NCBI GenBank assembly: GCA_014799475.1
Contig: JAAVHX010000024.1
Location: forward strand, 1 to 64,000
Source: Clostridiales bacterium
Lineage (GTDB): Bacteria; Bacillota; Clostridia; Oscillospirales; Oscillospiraceae
Length of the DNA: 64,000 bases
Direction of reading: 5' to 3'
The position numbers and the translations under genes were made by a program. This document shows, piece after piece, positions 6,521 through 13,915 of this stretch; position 1 is the first letter of the stretch, and each line of letters starts with the position of its first letter. The notes beneath the pieces were generated by a model that worked only from the letters and a program-made list of their open reading frames with translations, was not told the DNA's origin and searched no databases.

Positions 6521-7336
6521 TCAGTCCAGCTTTCCCAGCCGGTCCAGCACCGTCAGCGTCCGGCACAGGTCCTCGGACACGTTCAGCACGCCGCCCGAGC
6601 CGTTGAGCGCGCCCTTGTTCACCGCCTTTTGCACGGCGTCCTTGTACCACGCGGGCACATCCGCCAGCGTCTTGTAATAGGTCATATCGTCGTCCTCCTC
6701 GCTTTTGCCATTCATGATCCGGACCACCTCGGCCCGGAAATCATCCATGGTTTTGCCAAATTTCGGGAACCAGTTATACACGTCGCCGTGGTTGCTGGCG
6801 ATCCCCAGACGATAGCCGTCCTGGTGGCAGATCACTACTCTGTCTGCCATCGGGTCCAGGTTGTACTTCGTGCACAGCATGGCGGTCAGCTCCGCGGCGG
6901 CTTGGTACGCCTGGGCGAAATACACCGGGTCGGTGAGGCCGTCCTCGCATATCTCAAAGGAAATGTGGGTGTCGTTGGCGCTCTTGCCGCTGGTGCCGTC
7001 ACCGGCGTGCCAGCCCCGATGGTTCCAGGGCAACGTCTGCACCGCCGCCACCGAGCCGTCCGCCAGCTTGCCCACAAAGCCATGGACGCAGGCGTTGAGC
7101 GGCGCCCATTTGCCATTAATCCATTGCCCCCCGCGGTTCCAGTCGTTGCCGTTGGGGTTGACGCCCAGCGCCGCCAGCAGTTCTTCCCGCCCCGGCGTGG
7201 CGGCCACGGGCTGCACATACCGACGCAGATTGGGGTTATTGGCCCCGGTGGAGTGGACCATCACCCCTTTGGGGGTAATGGTGCGCTTGGCCTTATAGCA
7301 GTCGTTCTCCGTGAGGATGCAGGTCAGAAGATTCAC
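6521..7336 (-). CDS. N-acetylmuramoyl-L-alanine amidase (phage-type endolysin)
   Basis: 271 residues. The N-terminal two thirds is an amidase_2/PGRP-type zinc amidase: VMVHSTGANN (first Zn His), WHAGDG, ISFEICED and ICHQDGYRLGIASNHGD near the end of the fold. A C-terminal part after an acidic linker (about 215-271, YYKTLADVPAWYKDAVQKAV) resembles a short repeat seen in clostridial phage lysins. GTG start at 7336 overlaps the holin stop as GTGA, so the two are translated together. No other phage genes remain. Confidence 0.88.
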   Translation of the reverse strand: MNLLTCILTENDCYKAKRTITPKGVMVHSTGANNPNLRRYVQPVAATPGREELLAALGVNPNGNDWNRGGQWINGKWAPLNACVHGFVGKLADGSVAAVQTLPWNHRGWHAGDGTSGKSANDTHISFEICEDGLTDPVYFAQAYQAAAELTAMLCTKYNLDPMADRVVICHQDGYRLGIASNHGDVYNWFPKFGKTMDDFRAEVVRIMNGKSEEDDDMTYYKTLADVPAWYKDAVQKAVNKGALNGSGGVLNVSEDLCRTLTVLDRLGKLD

Positions 7337-7536
7337 GCCGAACCACTTCCCTTTTGTGCCGTCCGCTCCAGCTGGGTGCCGAAGTAGAAGGCGATGATAA
7401 CGGTGTACACTGTCATGAATTCCTGGTTGACCTGGCCCCGCAGCGCCATGACGGCGAATACCCCCGTCAGGATCAGCGTAATCAGCGATTTGACGCAGAG
7501 CAGCCGGGTCAGCCGGTTGGCCAATACCTCTTTCAT
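7333..7536 (-). CDS. Phage-type holin
   Basis: 67 residues with two membrane helices (about 16-33 and 40-56) and a short charged tail, in the standard position directly before an endolysin. Holins permeabilise the membrane so the lysin reaches the wall. ATG at 7536 has GAGAGGAG upstream. With the lysin it forms a two-gene lysis cassette, either a prophage remnant or a domesticated autolysis unit. Confidence 0.75.
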   Translation of the reverse strand: MKEVLANRLTRLLCVKSLITLILTGVFAVMALRGQVNQEFMTVYTVIIAFYFGTQLERTAQKGSGSA

Positions 7537-7568
7537 GGGATGCTCCTCTCCGTTCGACAGATTGCGGT

Positions 7569-7590
7569 CAGGGGGCCCCAGTGGGGCCCC
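7569..7590. repeat. GC-rich inverted repeat upstream of holin
   Basis: AGGGGGCCCC and GGGGCCCCT flank a short AGT centre. No T-run follows. Could be a weak terminator or structure in the lysis-cassette leader; the rest of 7537-7680 shows nothing else. Confidence 0.35.
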
Positions 7591-7689
7591 TAAGCAGGAC
7601 TATGCGGCCGGTGCGCCGCGCATGCGTGTCCGGCGGCTGCGGCCGTCAAATTTTTTCACTCGAAGGAGTAAAAAGATACAAAAAAGGAA

Positions 7690-7719
7690 TTGCCTATTTG
7701 TGTACAATTGTGCTATAAT
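7690..7719 (+). promoter_or_regulatory. Sigma-A promoter of hpf
   Basis: TTGCCT, 18-base spacer, TATAAT, about 40 bases before the hpf start. Confidence 0.75.
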
Positions 7720-7763
7720 ACAAATACAGGGGCACACCGCCCCAACCGAAAGGAGCTGAGCAC

Positions 7764-8306
7764 ATGAAGTTTACGTTCACAGACAAAAAGGTCAACCTGC
7801 CCAAGTCCGTCCACAGCTACGCGGAGAAGAAGGTAGGCAAGCTGGACCGTTACTTCAAGACCGAGGCGGAGGCCAAGCTGGTCTTTTCTGTGGAAAAAGA
7901 CCGGAACAAGGTGGAGCTGACCATCCGTTCCGGCAGCACCATCCTCCGGGTGGCGGAGAGTACGTCGGATATGTTCGCCTCCATCGACGCGGCGGTCACC
8001 TCCATGGAGCGCCAGCTGCGCAAGCACAAGACCCGCCTGGAGAAGCGCCTGCGCCAGGGCGCGTTCGCCCCACAGCCCGAGGCGGTGGAGGAGACCTCCT
8101 TCGTGCCCGAGCCGGAGGAGGGCGAGTACCAGGTGGTGCGCACCAAGAAGTTCCCCCTCAAGCCCATGACGGTGGACGAGGCCATTTTGCAAATGGACCT
8201 GCTGGGCCACAACTTCTTCGCCTTCAAGGACGAGGACGGCGGCGCCTTTGCCGTGGTGTATAAGCGCAACGACGGCGGCTACGGCCTCATTGAGGACGAG
8301 GGCTGA
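7764..8306 (+). CDS. hpf: Long-form ribosome hibernation promoting factor
   Basis: 180 residues, the long HPF form: N-terminal ribosome-binding domain (about 1-95, MKFTFTDKKVNLPKSVHSYAEKKVGKL) and C-terminal dimerisation domain (about 122-178, VRTKKFPLKPMTVDEAILQM, GHNFFAF), joined by a Pro/Glu-rich linker. It pairs 70S ribosomes into inactive 100S dimers in stationary phase or stress. GAAAGGAG lies before the ATG. Single-gene unit ended by a very stable hairpin. Confidence 0.95.
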   Translation: MKFTFTDKKVNLPKSVHSYAEKKVGKLDRYFKTEAEAKLVFSVEKDRNKVELTIRSGSTILRVAESTSDMFASIDAAVTSMERQLRKHKTRLEKRLRQGAFAPQPEAVEETSFVPEPEEGEYQVVRTKKFPLKPMTVDEAILQMDLLGHNFFAFKDEDGGAFAVVYKRNDGGYGLIEDEG

Positions 8307-8333
8307 CGGGCTCTTCGTGATATAGACAGATAG

Positions 8334-8372
8334 GCGGCGGGCGGCAAGAAAATTTCTCTTGCCGCCCGCCGC
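8334..8372 (+). terminator. 16-bp perfect hairpin after hpf
   Basis: GCGGCGGGCGGCAAGA pairs perfectly with its complement around a 7-base AAATTTC loop. No T-run follows, so it may act as an intrinsic stop or a 3' stabiliser. Confidence 0.55.
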
Positions 8373-8416
8373 AACCTGCGGGTGCGTGATTGGGCCAAAA
8401 CGCACGTTGGGAGCTG

Positions 8417-8454
8417 TAGACCGAGGTGGGTTTGGATGAGATAATGGTCTCATC
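8417..8454 (+). promoter_or_regulatory. Promoter and operator of the XRE regulator
   Basis: TAGACC, 17-base spacer, GATAAT (8440-8445). The inverted repeat GATGAGA-N6-TCTCATC (8435-8454) straddles the -10 box, so the regulator encoded next probably represses itself. Confidence 0.55.
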
Positions 8455-8475
8455 AAAAGCAAGGAGGAAGCAAAC

Positions 8476-9168
8476 ATGCATTTCGGGAAAAATCTACAGG
8501 TCTTGAGGAAGATGGCGGGCATGACCCAGGAGCAGCTTGCGGAAAAATTGAATGTCAGCCGGCAGACCATCTCAAAGTGGGAGCAGGGGGAAGCTCTGCC
8601 GGAGATCGAGAAGCTGCTGGAGCTGGGTAAAACGTTCAACTGCTCCCTGGATCAGATGCTGCGGGAGCAGATGGATTATAGCAGTGAGCGTTACTCTGAA
8701 ATCAGGCTGGTCACCGTGGAGCCCTTCCGCTATATCAGCTATGTGGCGATCAGCCGTGAGCCGGAGGAGGACGCGCTGGCCCATGTGGGCAGGTGGGCGG
8801 AAAAGATGAATATGGAGCGTCCGCGCATCATCGGCTGGGATTTCCCTCAGGTTTCCCAGGAGCAGAGGAGCGTGTTCCATATGCGCGGATATGGGGCGGC
8901 GCTGGTCCTCAACGACGGCCAGGAGACCGGCGGGATCGACGCCGAGATATGCGCGCAGGGCAGGCAGCGGTATGTCACCATCACGCTGGAAAAGGTCCCG
9001 GGCGAGGAGTTCACCGTGATCCCCAACGCCTATAAGGCGCTGCTCACCTATACGGCCATCAACGGGATCAAGGAGAGGTATGATCCCTCAATCATTCCGT
9101 GCTTTGAGCATGAGTATGTGGACGGCAATGGCACCCAATTGATGGATGTCTATATCGCGGTGGAGTGA
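8476..9168 (+). CDS. XRE-family regulator with GyrI-like effector domain
   Basis: 230 residues: an N-terminal Cro/CI helix-turn-helix (about 5-58, MTQEQLAEKLNVSRQTISKWEQG) fused to a C-terminal GyrI-like/AraC-effector-binding domain (about 75-230), the small-molecule pocket found in multidrug-sensing regulators. AAGGAGGAAG precedes the ATG. Likely a ligand-responsive repressor acting on its own promoter; no transporter is adjacent, so the effector is unknown. Confidence 0.88.
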   Translation: MHFGKNLQVLRKMAGMTQEQLAEKLNVSRQTISKWEQGEALPEIEKLLELGKTFNCSLDQMLREQMDYSSERYSEIRLVTVEPFRYISYVAISREPEEDALAHVGRWAEKMNMERPRIIGWDFPQVSQEQRSVFHMRGYGAALVLNDGQETGGIDAEICAQGRQRYVTITLEKVPGEEFTVIPNAYKALLTYTAINGIKERYDPSIIPCFEHEYVDGNGTQLMDVYIAVE

Positions 9169-9198
9169 GCCCTGCCATAGCTAGGAGGAAAGTGGGGC

Positions 9199-9228
9199 TT
9201 GACAAAAGCCCCGCCCCCACGGTATAAT
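9199..9228 (+). promoter_or_regulatory. Sigma-A promoter of the T-box/leuA unit
   Basis: TTGACA, 18-base spacer, TATAAT; transcription would start near 9235. Confidence 0.85.
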
Positions 9229-9234
9229 GTCTGA

Positions 9235-9501
9235 CGAGCAAAAGGCGTTGATGGGAACAAGACGCGGTTTCCCCTCGCTCAGAGAGCCGGTGGTTGGTGC
9301 GAACCGGCGCGAGATGCCGCGTGGATACTGGCCCCGGAGCCGCCGGCCTGAACTTGCAGTAGGGCCGGACGGGAGACCCCGTTACAGGTCGTGGCCTTGT
9401 TGGAGGCCGGGAGCGCGCATTGGGTGACCGTGCGCGGAATTAGGGTGGTACCGCGTAGTGTTTTATTACGCCCCTGACTGAAACAGTCAGGGGCTTTTTT
9501 T
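9235..9501 (+). promoter_or_regulatory. T-box leader, probably leucine-specific
   Basis: A canonical T-box: stem I distal segment with the AGAGAG bulge and GGTTGGTG loop (about 9282-9300), the conserved T-box core AGGGTGGTACCGCG (9442-9455), and an intrinsic terminator (GCCCCTGACTG hairpin, 9470-9494, then seven T). The specifier position after the distal loop most likely reads CTG (9328-9330), a leucine codon, fitting leuA downstream. TGGT in the core pairs with the ACCA end of an uncharged tRNA whose discriminator base is A, as in tRNA-Leu. Uncharged tRNA would stabilise the antiterminator. Confidence 0.92.
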
Positions 9502-9529
9502 GCTTCCGCTGGCGGGAAAGGAGGGCAAA

Positions 9530-10144
9530 ATGCCGGGAAACCGAGTGAAAGATAAGCCTTATGGAGCCTATAGCGTTTACGCTGTTTTAAAGACGGGAAT
9601 ATGTGTGACCTGTCCCCGGTGCGGCAGAATGGGCCTGGTCACGTCGAAGGACGGGCAGAACCGTTTCCAATGTACCAACTGCGGGTATGTGGAGACAAAG
9701 GAGCAGAGCGGCTTCCAATACCGGGTCCAAAACCTGTGTGAGTCCTGCGGCCGTTACTACAACGTCCCCATCTGGGACCAGCGGCAGCAGACCTTCCCCA
9801 TGCTTCCGGTTCAATGCCCCTACTGCGGCTTTGTGATGCCGGGGCGGGTAGAAAAGATCCAGCAGTCGGCGTGGTATACCTGGGTTGGGGATGTCAAAAG
9901 GGGCCAGGACCCTGCCTTTGGCTTCGACCTGTGGTTTCTGACCGATTTCGATGGCAAGCTGGTCTGGGCGCTGAACCGGGAGCATCTGGCTTATTTGATC
10001 GACTATCTCAGTGCCGACCTGCGGGAAAAACCGCCGGACTATCCCGGTTTGCGTACGGCGGCGGACGGCTTGCCGACTTTTATGAAAACGGCGAAAAACA
10101 GGAATCGAATTGTGAAGCGGCTGAAAAAACTGCAAGAAAAGTGA
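9530..10144 (+). CDS. Zinc-ribbon protein of unknown function
   Basis: 204 residues. Two CxxC pairs near the N-terminus (CPRCG, CTNCG, about 28-51) and two more (CESC, CPYC, about 68-97) make two zinc ribbons; the C-terminal half (about 110-204) is a basic domain I do not recognise, ending in a KRLKKLQEK helix. The start at 9530 has AAGGAGG 5 bases upstream. It lies between the T-box terminator and leuA, so it should be expressed on leucine starvation, yet it is not a known leucine enzyme. No function is claimed. Confidence 0.75.
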   Translation: MPGNRVKDKPYGAYSVYAVLKTGICVTCPRCGRMGLVTSKDGQNRFQCTNCGYVETKEQSGFQYRVQNLCESCGRYYNVPIWDQRQQTFPMLPVQCPYCGFVMPGRVEKIQQSAWYTWVGDVKRGQDPAFGFDLWFLTDFDGKLVWALNREHLAYLIDYLSADLREKPPDYPGLRTAADGLPTFMKTAKNRNRIVKRLKKLQEK

Positions 10145-10173
10145 TCGTATTATGCTAAGGAGGATACACAGCT

Positions 10174-11868
10174 ATGAAGCCCGGATTTGAGAAGTACATC
10201 CCCTTTACCCCCCAGCCCATCGAGGGGCGCACCTGGCCGGACAAGGTCATCACCAAGGCGCCGGTGTGGTGCTCCGTGGATCTGCGGGACGGCAACCAGG
10301 CCCTCATCGACCCCATGAATTTGAAGGAAAAACTGGAGTATTTCCACACGCTGGTGGACATTGGCGTGAAGGAGATCGAGATCGGCTTCCCGTCCGCTTC
10401 CGAGACGGAGTACGAGATCTGCCGGGAGCTCATCGAGGGGGGCCACATCCCCGACGACGTGACCATCCAGGTGCTGGTGCAGGCCCGAGAGCACCTGATC
10501 CGCAAGACCTTCGAGGCTATCCAGGGGGCCAAGAACGTCATCCTCCATTTTTACAACTCCACCTCCACCCTCCAGCGCAAGGTGGTGTTCCACATGGACT
10601 GCGACGGCATCACCAAAATCGCTACCGACGCCGCCGACCTGATTTACGAGATGGCCCAGCCGGTGATCGCGGGGGGGATGAACCTGCGGTATGAGTACTC
10701 CCCGGAGTCGTTCATGGGCACCGAGATGGACTACGCGGTGGAGATCTGCGCCGCTGTGCTGGACCACCTCCACGCCACCGCGGAGCAGCCCGTCATCCTC
10801 AACCTGCCCACCACGGTGGAGAACTGTATGCCCAACCAGTTCGCCGATATGCTGGAGTACTTTATCCGGAACCTCCCCGGCCGGGAGCGGGCCGTCATCT
10901 CCCTCCACCCCCACAATGACCGGGGTACGGGGGTCGCCACCACCGAGATGGGCCTGCTGGCCGGGGCCGAGCGGGTGGAGGCCACCTTGTTCGGCAACGG
11001 CGAGCGCACCGGCAACGTGGATATGGTCACCCTGGCCATGAATATGTGGACCCAGGGGGTGGACCCCGAGCTGGACTTCCACGACATCAATAAGATCCGC
11101 GATATGTACGAGCGGTGCACCAAGATGAAGGTGGGGGAGCGGCAGCCCTACGTGGGCCAGCTGGTGTTCACCGCCTTCTCCGGCAGCCACCAGGACGCCA
11201 TTAACAAGGGCGTGCACTATATGCAGGAGAGCGGAACCGACATGTGGGAGGTGCCCTATCTGCCCATCGACCCCGCCGACGTGGGGCGGCAGTACGAGCC
11301 CATCATCCGCATCAACTCTCAGTCCGGCAAGGGGGGCGCGGCCTTCGTCATGATGCAGAACTTCGGCTACGACCTGCCCCGCGCCATGCACGCCGAGTTC
11401 GGCGCGGTGGTACAGAAGGAGTCCGACCGGCTGGGCACCGAGCTGAAGCCCGAGCAGATCTTCGCCCTGTTCGACCAGGAGTACCTGTCCGTCTCCAAGA
11501 CCTACCAGCTGGAGCGCCACTCCTTCCTGGAGGACGGCCGCCACGGGGACGTCAGCCAGGTGGTGTTCATCGGTGAGGTGGGTTATAAGGGTAAGGTCAT
11601 GGCCGCCCGGGGCGAGGGCAACGGCCCCATCGACGCCTTCTTCAACGCCCTCCACGACCTGCCCGAGGGGCACATCGAGGGCTACCAGTTCGTGGACTAC
11701 AAGGAGCACGCCATTTCTTCCGGCTCGGACACCCAGGCGGTGTGCTACATCCACCTGAAGGATCCCCAGGGGGAGGACGTGTTCGGCGTGGGCAAGAGCC
11801 ACAACATCAACCGGGCGTCGCTCCGGGCGATTTTGTGCGCCATCAACCGTTCCCTGCTGAAGAAGTAA
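10174..11868 (+). CDS. leuA: 2-isopropylmalate synthase (long form)
   Basis: 564 residues, the LeuA type 2 form. TIM-barrel DRE-TIM metallolyase with VDLRDGNQALIDP near residues 34-46, the HPHND metal motif, and a C-terminal regulatory dimer domain (about 430-560) that binds leucine for feedback inhibition. It condenses acetyl-CoA with 2-oxoisovalerate, the first step of leucine synthesis. CTAAGGAGGATA lies before the ATG. It is under the T-box. leuB, leuC and leuD are not in this window. Confidence 0.95.
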   Translation: MKPGFEKYIPFTPQPIEGRTWPDKVITKAPVWCSVDLRDGNQALIDPMNLKEKLEYFHTLVDIGVKEIEIGFPSASETEYEICRELIEGGHIPDDVTIQVLVQAREHLIRKTFEAIQGAKNVILHFYNSTSTLQRKVVFHMDCDGITKIATDAADLIYEMAQPVIAGGMNLRYEYSPESFMGTEMDYAVEICAAVLDHLHATAEQPVILNLPTTVENCMPNQFADMLEYFIRNLPGRERAVISLHPHNDRGTGVATTEMGLLAGAERVEATLFGNGERTGNVDMVTLAMNMWTQGVDPELDFHDINKIRDMYERCTKMKVGERQPYVGQLVFTAFSGSHQDAINKGVHYMQESGTDMWEVPYLPIDPADVGRQYEPIIRINSQSGKGGAAFVMMQNFGYDLPRAMHAEFGAVVQKESDRLGTELKPEQIFALFDQEYLSVSKTYQLERHSFLEDGRHGDVSQVVFIGEVGYKGKVMAARGEGNGPIDAFFNALHDLPEGHIEGYQFVDYKEHAISSGSDTQAVCYIHLKDPQGEDVFGVGKSHNINRASLRAILCAINRSLLKK

Positions 11869-11879
11869 AGGCGTGGGCA

Positions 11880-12377
11880 ATGGACGGATATATCATCAAG
11901 CCGATGGAGGGCGAGGAGGAGATCGTCGGCAAGGGATATGTGCACTACAGATCCTGGCATGAGACTTATCCGGGATTGGTTGATGCGGGTTATATGGAAG
12001 GCATTACCCTGGAGAAATGTACCGCGATCGCCCACCGGTGGCCTGACAACATCCTGGTGGCCAAGGACGGGGAGAGGGTCATCGGTTTCGTGGGCTGGGG
12101 CGCCAGCCGGGACGAGGCCCTGCCGGGACACGGCGAGGTCTTTGCCATCTACGTCCTGGCGGAATACCACGGCAAAAAGGTCGGCTACGCGCTGATGAAC
12201 GCCGCCTTTGAACGGCTCTCCGCTTACCCAAAGATCGCCGTCTGGGTGCTGAAGGGCAATGACCGGGCCATCCGCTTCTATGAGCGGTACGGTTTCCGCT
12301 TTGACGGCGGGTCGGCGCAGGTGACGCTGGGCGGCCCGAATACGGAGCTGAGGATGATTTACGAACGCAAAGCATAA
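11880..12377 (+). CDS. GNAT-family N-acetyltransferase
   Basis: 165 residues with the GNAT fold: a VAKDGERVIGFVGW strand pair, EVFAIYVLAEYHGKKVGYALMNAAF acetyl-CoA motif A, and NDRAIRFYERYGF motif B. The ATG at 11880 is 11 bases after the leuA stop with only a weak AAAGGCG site, so coupling to leuA is likely. Substrate unknown. Confidence 0.85.
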   Translation: MDGYIIKPMEGEEEIVGKGYVHYRSWHETYPGLVDAGYMEGITLEKCTAIAHRWPDNILVAKDGERVIGFVGWGASRDEALPGHGEVFAIYVLAEYHGKKVGYALMNAAFERLSAYPKIAVWVLKGNDRAIRFYERYGFRFDGGSAQVTLGGPNTELRMIYERKA

Positions 12378-12378
12378 A

Positions 12379-12408
12379 GAAATCCCGCCGTGGAAACGGC
12401 GGGATTTC
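12379..12408. terminator. Bidirectional terminator between GNAT and a minus-strand gene
   Basis: GAAATCCCGCCG pairs with CGGCGGGATTTC, followed by TTTT on the plus strand and an A-rich (T-rich in minus) stretch on the other side. It serves two convergent genes. Confidence 0.85.
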
Positions 12409-12413
12409 TTTTC

Positions 12414-12638
12414 TCACTTTTTAAATAGATTGCCCAGACCTTTGACGGCGTCGCCCACGTTGTCGGCGGTGAGCTTGGCCTTCACCCCGGACACCACGCT
12501 GTCCAACTGGTCGGTGGGGATGTCGATGCCGGTGAGCTTCTTCAGCGCGCCCGCGGGGTCGCTGAGGAACTGCTTTTTCAGGCCATCGTCCTTTTTGAGC
12601 TTTTCCACAACGTCCTCGATGGTCTTTTTGATGTCCAT
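12414..12638 (-). CDS. Small conserved-looking helical protein, unknown function
   Basis: 74 residues: a charged helix (about 1-20), then KQFLSDPAGALKKLTGIDIP (about 22-41), a second helix and a GLGNLFKK end. The 'xFLxDPxxALKKxxGIxIP' stretch resembles the shape of nitrile-hydratase-like leader peptides of natural-product precursors, but there is no Gly-Gly-type cleavage site with a short core. GAGGAGAG precedes the ATG. It follows yebC by 38 bases and may be co-transcribed. Confidence 0.6.
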   Translation of the reverse strand: MDIKKTIEDVVEKLKKDDGLKKQFLSDPAGALKKLTGIDIPTDQLDSVVSGVKAKLTADNVGDAVKGLGNLFKK

Positions 12639-12676
12639 GGTAGTCTCTCCTCTTTATGTTTTTAGTATGACGGCCG

Positions 12677-13402
12677 TCAGTTGTCCCAGTTGTGCCAGAC
12701 GTTCTGGACATCATCATTATCTTCCATGATGTCGATGAGCTTCTCCATGTTCTTGATGTCGCCCTCGTCGGACAGGGTGATATAATTCTGGGGCACCATC
12801 TCCACCTTGGCGGAGGCGAACACGTAGCCCTTCTCCTCCATGGCGGCCAGCACCGCGCCGAAATCGTCGGGGGCGGTGTAGACGGTGAAGCAGTCCTCCT
12901 CCGCCTCGAAGTCCGCCGCGCCGCAGTCCAGGGCGTCCATCATGGCCACTTCCTCGTCCAGATCCTCCCGCTCGATGACCAGCACGCCCTTCTGGTCGAA
13001 GGACCAGGACACGCAGCCGGTGGCGCCCAGGTTGCCGCCGTACTTGTCAAAGTTGTGGCGCACCTCGGAGGCGGTGCGGTTGCGGTTGTCGGTGAGGGTC
13101 TCCACGATCACCGCCACGCCGCCGGGGCCGTAGCCCTCGTAGGTGATGGCCTCGTAGTCGTTGGCGTTGCCGGAGCCCACGGCCTTTTCGATGGTGCGTT
13201 TGATGTTGTCGTTGGGCATATTGGCGGCCCGGGCCTTGGCGATGACGGTGGCCAGGCGGGAGTTGTTGTTGGGGTCGCCGCTGCCGCCGGTCTTGACGGC
13301 GACGATGATCTCCCGGGCGATCTTGGTGAAGGCCTGGGAGCGCTTGGCGTCCGCCGCGCCCTTGGTTTTCTGGATATTATGCCACTTGGAATGTCCTGAC
13401 AT
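12677..13402 (-). CDS. yebC: YebC/PmpR/TACO1-family regulator
   Basis: 241 residues with the invariant start MSGHSKWHNIQ-KGAADAKR and the three-domain YebC pattern (GYGPGGVAVIVETLTDNRNRT, GCVSWSF, ITLSDEGD). Family members act in translation of polyproline stretches or as transcription regulators; which applies here cannot be told from sequence. Start ATG at 13402 with GAAGGGA upstream; promoter at 13461-13489. Confidence 0.93.
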   Translation of the reverse strand: MSGHSKWHNIQKTKGAADAKRSQAFTKIAREIIVAVKTGGSGDPNNNSRLATVIAKARAANMPNDNIKRTIEKAVGSGNANDYEAITYEGYGPGGVAVIVETLTDNRNRTASEVRHNFDKYGGNLGATGCVSWSFDQKGVLVIEREDLDEEVAMMDALDCGAADFEAEEDCFTVYTAPDDFGAVLAAMEEKGYVFASAKVEMVPQNYITLSDEGDIKNMEKLIDIMEDNDDVQNVWHNWDN

Positions 13403-13460
13403 GGTGGTATCGTTCCCTTCGTTGTGAGGTTAAGCCGCAAAGGCAAAAAATTCACCCCAT

Positions 13461-13489
13461 AATATACCACATTCTTTTGTGCATTGCAA
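13461..13489 (-). promoter_or_regulatory. Sigma-A promoter of yebC
   Basis: Minus-strand TTGCAA, 17-base spacer, TATATT. Confidence 0.8.
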
Positions 13490-13565
13490 GGGCGGCGGCA
13501 GATTTTCTAAGAGAATGGGGGAGCTGCCAGCCGATAAAATTTTCGAAACTTTTCTCTCTTTCCTG

Positions 13566-13594
13566 TTGCGGTTTCCGGCAAGACGATGTATAAT
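13566..13594 (+). promoter_or_regulatory. Promoter of the c-di-GMP-controlled surface gene
   Basis: TTGCGG, 17-base spacer, TATAAT. It drives a leader of about 380 bases before the surface-protein gene. Confidence 0.75.
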
Positions 13595-13601
13595 AATGGT
13601 G

Positions 13602-13651
13602 CAAAGACCCATGGGTCTTTGTTCGTGCTGTTCTTCAGCACGAACAAAGAC
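13602..13651 (+). promoter_or_regulatory. Two mutually exclusive hairpins at the leader 5' end
   Basis: CAAAGACCCATGGGTCTTTG (13602-13621) is a perfect palindrome. Its right half is also the left arm of a 16-base stem, GTCTTTGTTCGTGCTG (13615-13630) with CAGCACGAACAAAGAC (13636-13651). Both cannot form at once. Confidence 0.55.
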
Positions 13652-13744
13652 ACTCTGAACCGGGGGAGAGGAGTGCCTATGACCGACAGCCCGCCGGGGA
13701 AACGGCCCGCCGCGCGACGCGCCTAAGGGCGGCGGGTGACACGC

Positions 13745-13830
13745 AAGGCGCAACGGCAAACCATGGGAAACTGTGGGACGCAAAGCCAGAGACTACGGCG
13801 CGGGATTCCGCGCTACGTCCGTTCGGTTGC
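13745..13830 (+). promoter_or_regulatory. c-di-GMP-I (GEMM-I) riboswitch aptamer, first copy
   Basis: The conserved core is present: GGCAAACC, a P1b stem CCATGG-GAAA-CTGTGG with a GNRA tetraloop, then GGGACGCAAAGCC and a GACTA element, with a GCGCGG/CCGCGC second stem and GCAAC/GTTGC closing pairing. These are the diagnostic features of class I cyclic di-GMP riboswitches. Confidence 0.82.
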
Positions 13831-13915
13831 ATGGCAAATCACGGGAAACCGTGAGACGCAAAACCAGAGGCTAAGGGGCGCGCTGGCCCTCTGGCTCCTA
13901 TAGCAGGGGAAGTGA
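13822..13915 (+). promoter_or_regulatory. c-di-GMP-I (GEMM-I) riboswitch aptamer, second copy
   Basis: Second, more divergent copy: GGCAAATC, stem TCACGG-GAAA-CCGTGA, GAGACGCAAAACC, GGCTAAG and a CCAGAGG/CCTCTGG stem. The 3' boundary is uncertain. Just before the gene's ribosome site, CCTTTGCGTCC (13946-13956) is complementary to the GACGCAAA core of both aptamers and could be the switching strand. Confidence 0.72.

Noticed and set aside
9227..9427. 66-codon frame inside the T-box leader
   Set aside because: Overlaps the structured T-box RNA and lacks a ribosome site.
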